From positions 1 to 64,000 of the forward strand of contig NZ_ARYM01000007.1 of NCBI RefSeq assembly GCF_000685315.1: 64,000 nucleotides of DNA, written 5' to 3'. The stretch is from Hyphomonas polymorpha PS728 (lineage in GTDB: Bacteria > Pseudomonadota > Alphaproteobacteria > Caulobacterales > Hyphomonadaceae). The first letter of the stretch is position 1, and each line of letters begins with the position of its first letter. Both the position numbers and the translations under genes were made by a program. Shown here piece by piece: positions 36,736 through 46,647 of the stretch. Under the pieces are notes generated by a model. The model was not told the DNA's origin. It made no database searches and was given only the letters and a program-made list of their open reading frames with translations.

Positions 36736-38904
36736 CCCGCCGCTGACCGCCACTTCCGCGAACGCCCAGTAAAGCGACATCTCGCGGAACTCCGCCTCGC
36801 GCCCGCCGCTGGATTGATGCCCCGCCTCGGCATCCAGAACCAGTATGGCGGGCGCGTTGCCGGTGGAGGTATGACGCACCTCCGCCACCAGCTTTGCCGC
36901 CTCCCAATAGCCCACCCGGTCATCCTTGAGCCCGGATGTACACAGCAGGGGCGGATAAGCCGTGGCCTGAACATTTTCGTAAGGCGAGATCGAGAACATG
37001 TAATCATACGCCACCGGATCGGCCAGCGGGTCGCCCCAGTCCGGCCGGAACAGCGGCACCAGCGGATGGTCGGCGTCGCTCATCGTGTTCAGCATGTCCA
37101 CAAACGGCACCTGTGCGATCACGCCCGCCCACATATCCGGCGCCTCATTCATGGCCCCAGCCACCAGAAGTCCGCCCGCTGACAGGCCATAGGCCACCAC
37201 CGCGCCCCTGCGCGTCACGCCCAGATCGCAGAGATGCTCCGCGCACGCTACAAAATCGATAAAGCTGTTGCGCTTGCTGAGGCGGCGCCCGTCGAGAAAC
37301 CATTGCCGCCCCCGCTCCGATCCGCCGCGCACATGCGCGATGGCATAGGTCCATCCCCGGTCAACCAGCGTGAGCGCGGGCACGGAAAATTCCGGCTCGC
37401 TGGAAATGCCATAAGCGCCATACCCGTAAAGCAGGCAGGGCGGGGCGCCATCGCGCGGCGTGCCCCTGCGGCTCAGCAGTGTTACCGGCACCTGCGCCCC
37501 GTCCGGCGCGGCGGCAAAGATCCGCTCAACGACATAATCGCCGGGATCATACCCCGCCCGCCCGGCCTTCTGCACAAGGCTGAGCGCGCCCGTTGCAAGG
37601 TCCACATCCATCCATTGCACCGGCAGGCGCGGCGACTGAAACGTGATCCGGCAGCGGGCCGCCGCATAATCCTGCCCGGCGGGCACAGACACCGCATACG
37701 CCGCCTCGTCAAAGCCGATAATGTGTTCGCTTCCATCCGCCCTCAGAAGGATCAGCTGATGCAGGCCATCCTGCCGCTCAAGGCGCAGCAATCCCTTCTC
37801 GAAAGGAAACACCTCCAGGATCTGGCTGCCCGCCCGGCGCGCCACCAGCGTTTCCGGCGCCACGCCCGGCGCCAGCACCAGCAGCTTGTTGTCCAGCGCG
37901 TCCTCATCCGTCAGGACGACCAGCCGTCCGGCCCACTCGTCCACCTCATAGCGCACCTTGTCGCGGCGCGGGAATACTAGCTGCGGCGCCCCGGTCTCAT
38001 CCTCCGCCGAAACCAGCCACACCTCGGACGTATCCGGCCCGGACATCGTGATCGCCACATATCCGCCTGCCGCGGTGCGTTTGATCTGCATAAAGATGGC
38101 CGGGTCAGCCTCCTCATACACCAGCTCCGCCGCGCCCCCGCCCACCGGCGTGCGGTAAACGCGCGTTGGCCGGTTGCGCGCGTCCCGCCAGATCCAGAAC
38201 AGGAAGCGCGAAGACGGGCTGAACACGAGGCCGCCATAGCCATACGCATCTTCCCCCACCAGCACGCTTGTCTCCCCGGTCTGCGTATCCTTCACGCAGA
38301 TCCGGTGCCGGTCATTCCCAATCACATCTTCCGCCCACGCATAATATCTGTGGTCAGGGCTCGGCTGATGCCCGGTTGTGCGGTAATAGGCGGCGCCCGC
38401 TGCCCGCTCGCCCTCGTCCAGCAACACCTCTGCTGCGCCAGGCTCCGCCAGCGGCGCACGCGTATACACGGCATGCGCGGTGCCCTCGGGATAATGGCTG
38501 GCATAGGCCCATCCCCCCAGCGGGATCACAGGCGGGGTATCATTCCCCGGAACGCGCGCCAGCATCTGCGCGGCGATTTCCGGCTGCAGTTTGCGCGCCG
38601 GCGCCAGCACAGCCTCAGCATAGGCCGCCTCCGCCTCCAGATGCGCGCGGATCATCTCGGGCAGCGTGGCCATCTCCCGCGTGCCCGTCTCGGGAATATA
38701 TTTCATCCAGCGGTAATAATCATTCCGTGTGCGGCCCAGCTGCTCGATAGGAAACGGGATACGCGGCGCCACAGGCGGGGCAATGCCGCCACTGGCCGGG
38801 CTCAATCCGCTTCCCGCACCCGCGCCGCCCGCACACCCGGCCAGCGCGCTCAGCGCAATCGTCTGCAAAAGTGTGCGGCGTGAAAACCCTGCCCTGCTGG
38901 CCAT
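36724..38904 (-). CDS. Secreted S9A prolyl oligopeptidase-family peptidase (oligopeptidase B-like), Tat lipoprotein
   Basis: 726 residues from ATG 38904, behind GGAGGAGG; a longer frame to 38931 adds nothing. SRRTLLQTIALSALAGC combines a twin-arginine motif with a lipobox, so a folded lipoprotein exported by Tat is likely. The beta-propeller occupies roughly residues 60-430. The alpha/beta-hydrolase follows, with catalytic Ser in YGLSAGGLLVAGAMN, Asp in GLKDDRVGYWE and His in DAEAGHQSSGG. Oligopeptidase B relatives cleave short peptides after basic residues. Cytoplasmic forms are usual, so the export signal is a notable difference. It converges on and overlaps mlaC by 12 bases. Confidence 0.92.
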   Translation of the reverse strand: MASRAGFSRRTLLQTIALSALAGCAGGAGAGSGLSPASGGIAPPVAPRIPFPIEQLGRTRNDYYRWMKYIPETGTREMATLPEMIRAHLEAEAAYAEAVLAPARKLQPEIAAQMLARVPGNDTPPVIPLGGWAYASHYPEGTAHAVYTRAPLAEPGAAEVLLDEGERAAGAAYYRTTGHQPSPDHRYYAWAEDVIGNDRHRICVKDTQTGETSVLVGEDAYGYGGLVFSPSSRFLFWIWRDARNRPTRVYRTPVGGGAAELVYEEADPAIFMQIKRTAAGGYVAITMSGPDTSEVWLVSAEDETGAPQLVFPRRDKVRYEVDEWAGRLVVLTDEDALDNKLLVLAPGVAPETLVARRAGSQILEVFPFEKGLLRLERQDGLHQLILLRADGSEHIIGFDEAAYAVSVPAGQDYAAARCRITFQSPRLPVQWMDVDLATGALSLVQKAGRAGYDPGDYVVERIFAAAPDGAQVPVTLLSRRGTPRDGAPPCLLYGYGAYGISSEPEFSVPALTLVDRGWTYAIAHVRGGSERGRQWFLDGRRLSKRNSFIDFVACAEHLCDLGVTRRGAVVAYGLSAGGLLVAGAMNEAPDMWAGVIAQVPFVDMLNTMSDADHPLVPLFRPDWGDPLADPVAYDYMFSISPYENVQATAYPPLLCTSGLKDDRVGYWEAAKLVAEVRHTSTGNAPAILVLDAEAGHQSSGGREAEFREMSLYWAFAEVAVSGGLGG

Positions 38905-39153
38905 GAACACTGCCTCCTCCGCTGCCTGCAAAGCGCCAGCCTACCCAGAGCCCCCGTCCCTGCAAATCCTGAAACCGGCCCAATCTCCCCTCAATCGGGC
39001 CAAGTGGGCGGCGGTCGGCGCGCGCCCGCCTCCCCCCTTCTCCTTCCCCACGACGCAGCGGAGGATACCACCGCCCAACTCACCCCCCTTGCCCCATTCC
39101 CCCCGCCCCCCTAAACCTTGCCGTCAACAGGGACGGGCGAGGAACCAGCACAC

Positions 39154-39777
39154 ATGCCGGAATGGGCAATCTACGCAGTCGCGGCGGTGGCGGGGTATCT
39201 CGCCGGGTCGATCCCGTTTGGTCTTGTGCTCGTGAAGGCCGCCGGCCTCGGAGACATCCGGGAGATCGGCTCCAAAAGCATCGGCGCCACCAATGTGCTA
39301 CGCACCGGCCGCAAGGATCTGGCCCTCGCCACCGTCCTGCTCGACAGCCTGAAGGCCGGCCTCGTGGCCCTCGCCTTCACGCTGATTGCGGGCCGGGAGG
39401 CAGGCATGGTGGCGGGCGCGGCCGCCTTCCTGGGCCATTGCTATCCCATCTGGCTGAAGTTCAAGGGCGGCAAGGGCGTGGCGACCTATGCCGGCCTCCT
39501 CCTCTTCATCACACCGCTGCATGGCCTGGTCGTGGGGGCGCCGGTCTGGCTCGGCATGTTTGCCCTCACGCGCATCTCGTCCCTCTCCGCACTCACCGCC
39601 GCGGTCGCGGTTCCTCCGGGGGCGTATCTTCTGGGCGAGCGCAGCCCGGTCATCCTCGGCGGCCTTGCCGCCCTCTCCGTCCTCGTCTTCTGGACGCACC
39701 GCGCCAATATCGGCCGCCTGCTGGCGGGCACTGAGCCGCGCTTTGGCGCCAAGAAGAAAGACGCTGCCGAGGGATGA
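39154..39777 (+). CDS. plsY: Acyl-phosphate glycerol-3-phosphate acyltransferase PlsY
   Basis: 207 residues from ATG 39154, with GAGGA upstream; a TTG extension to 39118 has no site. Conserved PlsY loops are present: GSIPFGLVLVKAAGLGDIREIGSKSIGATNVLRTGRK, HCYPIWLKFKGGKGVAT, and the C-terminal FWTHRANIGRLLAGTEPRFG. About five transmembrane segments. It makes lysophosphatidic acid from acyl-phosphate at the inner membrane. The stop overlaps dprA by ATGA (39774-39777), a widespread gene pair. Confidence 0.97.
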   Translation: MPEWAIYAVAAVAGYLAGSIPFGLVLVKAAGLGDIREIGSKSIGATNVLRTGRKDLALATVLLDSLKAGLVALAFTLIAGREAGMVAGAAAFLGHCYPIWLKFKGGKGVATYAGLLLFITPLHGLVVGAPVWLGMFALTRISSLSALTAAVAVPPGAYLLGERSPVILGGLAALSVLVFWTHRANIGRLLAGTEPRFGAKKKDAAEG

Positions 39778-40889
39778 CGCTGCCGCGTTCCCTCACGGAT
39801 GCAGAGCGGGTTGACTGGCTGCGCCTCGCGCGAACCCAGAATGTCGGCCCCGTCACCTTCGCCCAGCTGATCGCGCGCTATGGCGATGCTGGCCGCGCCC
39901 TTTCCGCCCTGCCCGAAATCGCCGCCCGCGCCGTGCGCGGCAAATCCGTCGCCATTCCGCCTGCGGACCTTATCCGCCGCGAGATCGACGCCGCCACAAA
40001 ATACGGCGCCCGCATTGTGGCCAGTTGCGAGCCGGACTTTCCCGCGCTCCTGCGCGCGCTTGATCCCCCGCCCCCCGCGCTCACCCTCCTGGGCAATGCC
40101 GCCCTCGCCGCCCAGCCCACCTGCGCCATCGTCGGCGCGCGCAATGCCTCTGCCGCTGGCCGCAAGATCGCGCGGGATATGGCGGCCACCCTCGGCAAGG
40201 CAGGCTACACCATCGTCTCCGGCCTCGCCCTCGGCATTGACGGGGAGGCCCACGCCGCCAGCCTCTCCACAGGCACCATCGCCGTGCTCGGCGGCGGCAT
40301 CGATCACGTCTACCCGCCCCAGCATGACCGGCTCTATGCCGAAATCGCGCAGCAGGGCCTCATCCTCTCCGAAATGCCCTTCGGCCACCGCGCCAAGGCG
40401 CAGGATTTTCCCCGCCGCAACCGCATCATCACGGGCCTTGCGCGCGGCACGGTGGTGGTGGAAGCGGCCGAACGCTCCGGCTCGCTCATCTCCGCCCGCG
40501 TGGCGAATGAACAGGGCCGGGAGGTGATGGCCGTGCCCGGCTGCCCGCTGGATCCGCGTGCGGCGGGCACGAACAACCTTATCCGCAATGGCGCCGCCCT
40601 CGTGCGTCATGCCGGTGATGTGCTCGAAGTGCTGAGCAGCCTCCCCCTGCTGCAGGTCTCCGCGCCCCCGGCCGATTTCTATGATCCCGTCCATGGCGGC
40701 GGCGATCCGATCCCCCCCTCGGAAACCGCCCGCGTGCGTGAAGCGCTCAGCCCCCACGCCATGCCGCTGGACGAGATCGCCCGCGCCACGGGCATCCACG
40801 CGGCCCGCGTCGGTGCCATCCTGATGGAGCTGGAACTCGCCGGTGAGGCGATCACCTTTCCGGGCGGCTTGGCGGCGCGGGCTGTGTAA
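39774..40889 (+). CDS. dprA: DNA processing protein DprA
   Basis: 371 residues. An N-terminal SAM-like region (about 1-75) is followed by the Rossmann domain with SGLALGIDGEAHAASL, GGGIDHVYPPQHDRLY, FPRRNRIITGLARGTVVVEAAERSGSLI and GTNNLIRNGA, and a winged-helix C-terminus (about 310-371). DprA loads RecA onto incoming single-stranded DNA during natural transformation. It is widely conserved even where competence is not known. Coupled to plsY. A 10-bp-phased CCGG repeat begins five bases past its stop. Confidence 0.96.
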   Translation: MTLPRSLTDAERVDWLRLARTQNVGPVTFAQLIARYGDAGRALSALPEIAARAVRGKSVAIPPADLIRREIDAATKYGARIVASCEPDFPALLRALDPPPPALTLLGNAALAAQPTCAIVGARNASAAGRKIARDMAATLGKAGYTIVSGLALGIDGEAHAASLSTGTIAVLGGGIDHVYPPQHDRLYAEIAQQGLILSEMPFGHRAKAQDFPRRNRIITGLARGTVVVEAAERSGSLISARVANEQGREVMAVPGCPLDPRAAGTNNLIRNGAALVRHAGDVLEVLSSLPLLQVSAPPADFYDPVHGGGDPIPPSETARVREALSPHAMPLDEIARATGIHAARVGAILMELELAGEAITFPGGLAARAV

Positions 40890-40893
40890 TTCC

Positions 40894-40933
40894 TGTCCGG
40901 AAATGTCCGGAAGCGGCCGGATAAGCCCGGAAA
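40894..40933. repeat. 10-bp tandem repeat with CCGG core, four units, after dprA
   Basis: Units TGTCCGGAAA, TGTCCGGAAG, CGGCCGGATA and AGCCCGGAAA follow one another without gaps, placing CCGG on the same DNA face every 10 bases. A related array lies at 151-180. It may be a protein-binding array or a 3'-end structure; each unit contains a TCCGGA-like palindrome core. Confidence 0.7.
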
Positions 40934-41144
40934 TATGCCCGTTGCGGCCGCCTTTGCCCCTGCTAGGCATTGATTTGTCAGGAAATCGTCAGGGTTGGCT
41001 GTGGCCTGACAACACTGTAATGGCCCGAATGCACATCCCGGCAATTGGATGGCTGGACGCCCCCGCGGTTCCTCTCTAAGCCTCGGTTTCGGGATAAACG
41101 CGGTGCCAGATACCGGGTGGGGCGTTGTGTACGGGTTGTTCAGG

Positions 41145-43337
41145 ATGCCGTCTGTCGTGAAATGGTCTCACTATGCCCTGCTCGCCGGTTTTTCGGCGGT
41201 CCTGCCGGTGGCGGCCCATGCACAGGGTACCGCGGACGCCGGCGCAACGGCTGAGGCTACCGATGAACGCGTGGTTCTGGAAGCCGATACGGTCTACGAA
41301 AACTCCGCCGACAACACCATCATCGCCGAAGGCAATGTCGAAGCCCTCTATCAGGGCCGCATCCTGCGCGCCGACCGGCTGATCTATGACCGCACCACCG
41401 AGCGCGCCCGCGCTTCGGGCAATGTCATCATCATCGAAGCCGATGGCAGCCAGCAATTCGCCGATGAGGTCGATGTCGGCCCCAACCTCTCGGATGGCTA
41501 TGCCATCGGCTATTCCGCCCGCCTGGAAGGCAATGCCTCGGTCGCGGCGAAATCGGCCATCCGCCGCTCCGATGGCATCAACGCCATGGAGCATATCGTC
41601 TACACTGCCTGTCCCGTCTGCGAGGGGAAAAATCCCACATGGCAGATCCGCGCGCGGCGCGCGGTGCTGGATGAAGAAACGCAGATGATTTCCTATCGCG
41701 ACGCGGTTCTGGAAGTCGGGGGCGTACCGGTCTTCTACCTGCCCTACCTATCGCATCCCGACCCCAATTCAGAGCGCCGCTCGGGCTTCCTGATGCCGAA
41801 TGCAGGCATCTCCACGATGCTCGGCACCTTCTACAAGCAGCCCTATTACTGGGCCGTGTCGGACTATTCAGATCTCACGATCTCGCCCACCGTCTATGAG
41901 AATGTGAACCCGCTGATCGGCGTTGAGGGGCGCAAGCGCTTCTATTCCGGCGCCGTGAGTTTCGATGCCAGCTTCACCCACGAAGCCGATTTCGACAGCA
42001 ACGGCACCACGTTCGGCGAAGAGACCTTTCGGGGCCACCTCTACGGCAACGGCCTGTTCACGATCAAGCCGGGTTGGAAGTGGGGCTTCGGCGTGGAAAC
42101 CCAGACGGACGACCTCTACGACCTGCGCTACCGGATCAGCAACCAGAACGCCAAGCGCGGCCTCTACTCCAACCAGCCCCGCCGCCTGCTCTCCCAACTC
42201 TTCGTTACCGGTCAGGGCGACAGCTATTATACAGACGCCGCCGTTCTGAACTTCCAGGGCTTGCGCGGCGAGGATGATGCTTCCCGCCTGCCCCAGGTGG
42301 CGCCGCTCGCCTATGCCGAGAAATACTGGGATATGGGCAATCTGGGCTTCGCCTCCGTCAACGCCTCTTCGGCAATCCTCACGCGCGATGTCGGCGCCGA
42401 TAGCCACCGTGTCAGCCTCGGGGGCGACTGGAGCACGATGAAAATCCTGCCCGGCGGCTTCACCTTCAAGCCCTTCGCAGAGCTGCGCGGAGATTATTAC
42501 CTTCTGGACGAAGCGGTCAGCGGCAAGGATTCGGTGTCACGCGCTGTTGGCAACACGGGCGCCACGATCGCCTATCCGCTGATCCGGCGCGGCAAGAACG
42601 TTGATCTGATGATCGAACCCACGGTCATGGCCGCCTGGGGCTTCGCAAATGCGAACGACCCGGCCATCCCGGTCGAAGACAGCCTGCTCTACGAATTCGA
42701 CGAATCCAGCCTGTTTGAACCCAATGGCGTGGGAAATTTCGACCTTTATGAGGGCGACGGAAAGCTGAGCGCCGGTATCACCGCACGCGCGATCTGGAAG
42801 AACGGCACAGAAGTCGCCACCACGGTCGGCCGCCGCTGGCGTTCCCGCGCTGACCCGAACTTTGATGTCGCCAGCAACCTTAATGGCACCTCGTCGGATT
42901 GGGTGGCCTCCACCAGCCTCAAGATGGGCAGCGCCCTGCAGCTCAACTCGCGCGTTCGTCTGAACGAGGACGACCTCTCGCTCAGCCGGCTCGATATGCG
43001 CGCGTCAACCTCGTTCAACCGCTTCCGCGCGGTCGGCCAGTATTACAAGATCGACCCGCGCATCAGCCCGGCCGGAACCTCCGATGAGGGCATCTATCTG
43101 CGCGGCGAAATCGATATAGCCGGCGGTTATTCGGTCATTTTCAGCCAGCTGCGCGATATCAGCCGCAATGTGGATACACGGCAGGAGCTGGGCATCGCCT
43201 ACACTGACGACTGCGCGCGATTCGAGATCATCTATGACCGGTCCGAAGTCCGCGACCGGACGCTTGGCCCGCAGGAAAGCTTCCAGATCCGGTTCTCCCT
43301 GCTGTCCCTGGGCAATTTCGGCTCCAACGGCTTCTGA
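41145..43337 (+). CDS. lptD: LPS-assembly protein LptD
   Basis: 730 residues from ATG 41145, which opens a signal peptide (KWSHYALLAGFSAVLPVAAHA); a longer frame to 41049 would bury it. The N-terminal OstA beta-jellyroll (about 40-140) contains VVLEADTVYENSADNTIIAEGNVEALYQG and RADRLIYDRTTERARASGN. TACPVCEGKNPTWQIRA and a C-terminal YTDDCARFEI carry the Cys residues expected to form the interdomain disulfides. The 26-strand barrel delivers LPS to the outer surface with LptE. Followed by surA, its usual folding helper. Confidence 0.96.
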   Translation: MPSVVKWSHYALLAGFSAVLPVAAHAQGTADAGATAEATDERVVLEADTVYENSADNTIIAEGNVEALYQGRILRADRLIYDRTTERARASGNVIIIEADGSQQFADEVDVGPNLSDGYAIGYSARLEGNASVAAKSAIRRSDGINAMEHIVYTACPVCEGKNPTWQIRARRAVLDEETQMISYRDAVLEVGGVPVFYLPYLSHPDPNSERRSGFLMPNAGISTMLGTFYKQPYYWAVSDYSDLTISPTVYENVNPLIGVEGRKRFYSGAVSFDASFTHEADFDSNGTTFGEETFRGHLYGNGLFTIKPGWKWGFGVETQTDDLYDLRYRISNQNAKRGLYSNQPRRLLSQLFVTGQGDSYYTDAAVLNFQGLRGEDDASRLPQVAPLAYAEKYWDMGNLGFASVNASSAILTRDVGADSHRVSLGGDWSTMKILPGGFTFKPFAELRGDYYLLDEAVSGKDSVSRAVGNTGATIAYPLIRRGKNVDLMIEPTVMAAWGFANANDPAIPVEDSLLYEFDESSLFEPNGVGNFDLYEGDGKLSAGITARAIWKNGTEVATTVGRRWRSRADPNFDVASNLNGTSSDWVASTSLKMGSALQLNSRVRLNEDDLSLSRLDMRASTSFNRFRAVGQYYKIDPRISPAGTSDEGIYLRGEIDIAGGYSVIFSQLRDISRNVDTRQELGIAYTDDCARFEIIYDRSEVRDRTLGPQESFQIRFSLLSLGNFGSNGF

Positions 43338-43476
43338 GCGGCGTCCACACAAAAAATGAACTGCAGCAAACTTCGCTGATGACTGTAGCGGCGCGTTGCG
43401 CGATGAGACGAGACTTGTAAGGTCTGCCAGCGAAAACAGGCCTATTTTCCCAATTCTGGGGCCATGGAGACGTCGT

Positions 43477-44724
43477 ATGGTACGTGTTGTGTTCTTGGCA
43501 GCAGCTTTTGCGGCGATCAGCGCGCTCAGCGCCCCCGTTTCGCCCGCCAGCGCGCAGGAAACAGACCGGCAGACCCTCGAAGGCATTGCCGCCATCGTGA
43601 ATGACAAGCCCATTTCCTATTCCGATGTGCGCCAACGCGCCCGCCTGCTGCTGCTGACGATTGGCGCCGCCAACCCGACCCAGGAACAGGTGCAGCAGAT
43701 CACCAGCCAGGCGCTGGAACAGCTGGTTGACGAAAAACTGCAGCTGGACCGCGTGGCCGAATACAAGGTCGAGGTGGATGCCCGCGAAATCGACGCGGCG
43801 GTTCGCGATATGGCCGCTGATGCCGGCCTGTCCGGCGAAGTCCTCCGCCAGCAGCTGACGGCTTCCGGCGTCAACCCGGTCAGCCTTGAAGAACAGATGC
43901 GCGCCGAGATCGCCTGGAGCCGCCTGATGAGCGGCCTCTATGGCAACCGTATCCGCATCTCCGAGAATCAGGTCGACGATCAGCTCGACCGCCTGCGTGC
44001 CGCCTCCAAAAAAACCCAGTACCGGCTTGGCGAGATTTTCCTCTACGCGCCGGACGACGCCACCAAGGCGGAGGCCATGCCGGCCGCGCAATCCATCATT
44101 GCCCAGCTCAATCAGGGCGCTGACTTCCGCGTCGCCGCCCAGCGCATCTCCTCGGCCCCCACCTCCGCCGCCGGCGGCGATATGGGCTGGGTGACGACGG
44201 ACGACCTCGATCCCGCCATTGCCGCCGCCGTGCGCGCGTCTTCCGGAAACGGCCTGCTCGAGCCGATCCAGACCGAAAACGGCATCTACATCATCCTGGT
44301 TGGCGGCAAGCGTGAGCCGGCCGAGCCGGTGACCCGCGTGGACCTGAAGCGCCTCGTCGCTTCAGACGGCGCCGAAGCAACGCTCACCGAAGCCATCGGC
44401 CGTATCAACAGCTGCGACGACGTCCAGTCGGTTGCCAACTCCCGCTCCACCCTCCGCGCCCAGGACATCACCGACATCAATGTCGAGGAGCTTGGCCCGG
44501 AAGGCCGCAGCCTCGTCCTGGCCGCCGATGTCGGCAGCCCAACCGAGATCTTCGCCGTCAGCTCCGGCCTCGCCGTGATGTATGTCTGCCGCCGCGAAGA
44601 TGGCGCCGAGGCCCTGCCTTCGCGTGAAGACCTCAAAGGGTCGCTGAAATCCCGCGAGCTCAACATGATTTCCGAGCGCGAACTGCGCAACGCGCGGCGC
44701 CTGGCCACCATCATCTACCGCTAG
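43477..44724 (+). CDS. surA: Periplasmic chaperone/peptidyl-prolyl isomerase SurA
   Basis: 415 residues from ATG 43477, with GGAG eight bases upstream; an extension to 43396 lacks a site and a signal. Signal peptide cleaved near ASAQE. The N-terminal SurA domain begins with EGIAAIVNDKPISYSDVRQRARLLL. One parvulin domain is evident (YRLGEIFLYAPDD to GLLEPIQTENGIYIILVGGK). SurA escorts outer-membrane barrels such as LptD to the BAM complex. It lies in the lptD-surA-pdxA-rsmA order conserved across proteobacteria. Confidence 0.95.
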   Translation: MVRVVFLAAAFAAISALSAPVSPASAQETDRQTLEGIAAIVNDKPISYSDVRQRARLLLLTIGAANPTQEQVQQITSQALEQLVDEKLQLDRVAEYKVEVDAREIDAAVRDMAADAGLSGEVLRQQLTASGVNPVSLEEQMRAEIAWSRLMSGLYGNRIRISENQVDDQLDRLRAASKKTQYRLGEIFLYAPDDATKAEAMPAAQSIIAQLNQGADFRVAAQRISSAPTSAAGGDMGWVTTDDLDPAIAAAVRASSGNGLLEPIQTENGIYIILVGGKREPAEPVTRVDLKRLVASDGAEATLTEAIGRINSCDDVQSVANSRSTLRAQDITDINVEELGPEGRSLVLAADVGSPTEIFAVSSGLAVMYVCRREDGAEALPSREDLKGSLKSRELNMISERELRNARRLATIIYR

Positions 44725-44739
44725 GACAGGCGAAACCGC

Positions 44740-45783
44740 TTGATCCGCCGCGCAATTGGCGCGACACCCCGGCGCGTGACCACGCCCTCTGCACTCCCTC
44801 TGGCCCTGTCGATGGGTGATCCTGCCGGTTGCGGGCCGCAGATCACCATGGCTGCCTGGAAGGCCCTGCACGCTGACGTGGCCAGCGCCTTCTATGTCAT
44901 CGGCTGGCCGGCGCTTTACCCCGGCGTGCCTGTGGAAATCATCGCATCGCCCGCTGAAGCCGCCGCCGTCTTTCCGCGCGCCCTGCCGGTTCTGCCGCTG
45001 GAGAATGCCCGCGCCGTCACCCCCGGAAAGCCTGATCCGGAAACCGCCGCCGGCATCATCGCCGCTATCACGCTGGCGACAGACCACGCCCTCGCCGGCC
45101 TGGCGGGCGCTGTGGTCACCAACCCGATCAACAAGGCGCTGCTCTACGGCCAGGGCTTCCGCTTTCCCGGCCACACCGAGTTCATCGCTGACCTCTGCGC
45201 GCCGGAGGGCGAGGCCGCGCCCGAGCCTGTGATGATGCTCACCGGCGGCGGCCTGCGCGTGGCGCTTGCCACCATCCACATGCCCTACGCCGCCGTCCCC
45301 GGCGCGCTGGCCGATGGCCGCCTGCCGCGCATCGCCCGCATTACGCACGCCGCCCTGAAACAGAATTTCGGTATTCCGACGCCCCGCCTCGCCTTCACCG
45401 GCCTCAACCCCCATGCGGGCGAAGACGGCACGATTGGCCGCGAGGAGATCGAGATCATCAATCCCGCCGCCGCGCAGCTGCGCGCCGAAGGCATCGGCAT
45501 CTCCGATGCCCGCCCCGGCGACACGGTATTCGCCGAAGCGCTTGCCGGGCGGTTCGATGCCGTCATCGCCATGACGCATGATCAGGGCCTCATCCCGGTC
45601 AAGACGCTGGACATGTGGGGCGGCGTCAACACCACCCTCGGCCTGCCCATCATCCGCACCAGCCCGGACCATGGCACTGCCTATGACGCGGCCGCTGCCG
45701 GAACGGTCAAACCAGACAGCCTGATCGCAGCCCTCCACGCCGCGCGGGAGCAGGCCGCCCACCGCGCAAGGAACGCCGCATGA
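44740..45783 (+). CDS. pdxA: 4-hydroxythreonine-4-phosphate dehydrogenase PdxA
   Basis: 347 residues if translation begins at TTG 44740 (AGGACAGG upstream). GTG 44776 is a shorter alternative; the first in-frame ATG is inside the conserved LSMGDPAGCGPQ and is too late. Metal-binding histidines are in FPGHTEF, TGLNPHAGEDG and MTHDQGLIPVK. The enzyme oxidises 4-phosphohydroxy-L-threonine in the DXP-dependent vitamin B6 pathway. Its stop overlaps rsmA by ATGA (45780-45783). Confidence 0.95.
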   Translation: MIRRAIGATPRRVTTPSALPLALSMGDPAGCGPQITMAAWKALHADVASAFYVIGWPALYPGVPVEIIASPAEAAAVFPRALPVLPLENARAVTPGKPDPETAAGIIAAITLATDHALAGLAGAVVTNPINKALLYGQGFRFPGHTEFIADLCAPEGEAAPEPVMMLTGGGLRVALATIHMPYAAVPGALADGRLPRIARITHAALKQNFGIPTPRLAFTGLNPHAGEDGTIGREEIEIINPAAAQLRAEGIGISDARPGDTVFAEALAGRFDAVIAMTHDQGLIPVKTLDMWGGVNTTLGLPIIRTSPDHGTAYDAAAAGTVKPDSLIAALHAAREQAAHRARNAA

Positions 45784-46640
45784 GCAACGACATCGACAAT
45801 TACGATGAGGAGAGCGGCGAAACGCCCGCCCTCACCGATGCCCCGGCCCGCAAGGCGCTGGGCCAGCACTTCCTGTTCGATCCCAGCATCCTGAAGCGCG
45901 CCGCCAATGCCGCTGGCTCCGTCAAAGGGCAAACAGTCATCGAGGTCGGCCCCGGCCCCGGCGGCCTCACCCGCGCCATCCTGAACGAAGAACCTGCCCT
46001 ACTGATCGCCGTAGAAACCGATCCGCGCTTTTCCGAAGCGCTGCTTGGCTGGCCCGAAGCGAAATCCGGCAAGCTGCAGGTGATCGCGAAGGATGCCCGC
46101 AAGGTTCACTGGGAAAAGGTGCTGACCGAAGCTGGCGCCACCACGCCGGTGATGATCATCGCCAACCTTCCCTACAATGTCGGCACCCCGCTGCTGATCG
46201 ACTGGCTGAAAGCCGGCGCCTGGCGCGGGCGAATGGCGCTGATGTTCCAGAAGGAAGTGGCAGACCGGATCTGCGCCAAGCCTGATACCGATGCCTATGG
46301 CCGCCTCGCCGTCATCTCGCAGGCCGTCACCCGGCCGCGCATCGCCTTCACCCTGCCGCCGGGCGCCTTCCGCCCGCCGCCGAAGGTCGACAGCGCCGTG
46401 GTGGAGTTCGAGCCGCTGCCGCCGGGCGAGCGCTTCGAACATCTCGGGCTTCTGGAACAGATCGCCGGGGCCGCCTTCGGCCAGCGCCGCAAGATGCTCC
46501 GCGCGGCCCTCAAACCCTTCGCCAAGAAGCGCGGCATGAAAGCCGAGGCCTGGCTGGAAGACTGCGGCATAGACCCCACCGCCCGCGCCGAAACCCTCAC
46601 TCAGGCCGAATTCCGCAAACTCGCCGAAAGCCTCGCCTAG
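45780..46640 (+). CDS. rsmA: 16S rRNA dimethyladenosine transferase RsmA (KsgA)
   Basis: 286 residues. The N-terminal LGQHFLFDPSILKR, SAM-binding EVGPGPGGLTRAIL (about 55-68) and catalytic IANLPYNVGTPLL (N129-Y132) are all present, with PPKVDSAVVEF further on. It dimethylates two adenines in the 3' terminal hairpin of 16S rRNA during small-subunit assembly. An acidic 18-residue N-terminal extension (DIDNYDEESGE) is slightly unusual. It is the last gene of the lptD operon and converges on gmk across a palindromic repeat. Confidence 0.96.
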   Translation: MSNDIDNYDEESGETPALTDAPARKALGQHFLFDPSILKRAANAAGSVKGQTVIEVGPGPGGLTRAILNEEPALLIAVETDPRFSEALLGWPEAKSGKLQVIAKDARKVHWEKVLTEAGATTPVMIIANLPYNVGTPLLIDWLKAGAWRGRMALMFQKEVADRICAKPDTDAYGRLAVISQAVTRPRIAFTLPPGAFRPPPKVDSAVVEFEPLPPGERFEHLGLLEQIAGAAFGQRRKMLRAALKPFAKKRGMKAEAWLEDCGIDPTARAETLTQAEFRKLAESLA

Positions 46641-46647
46641 ACCCTAA

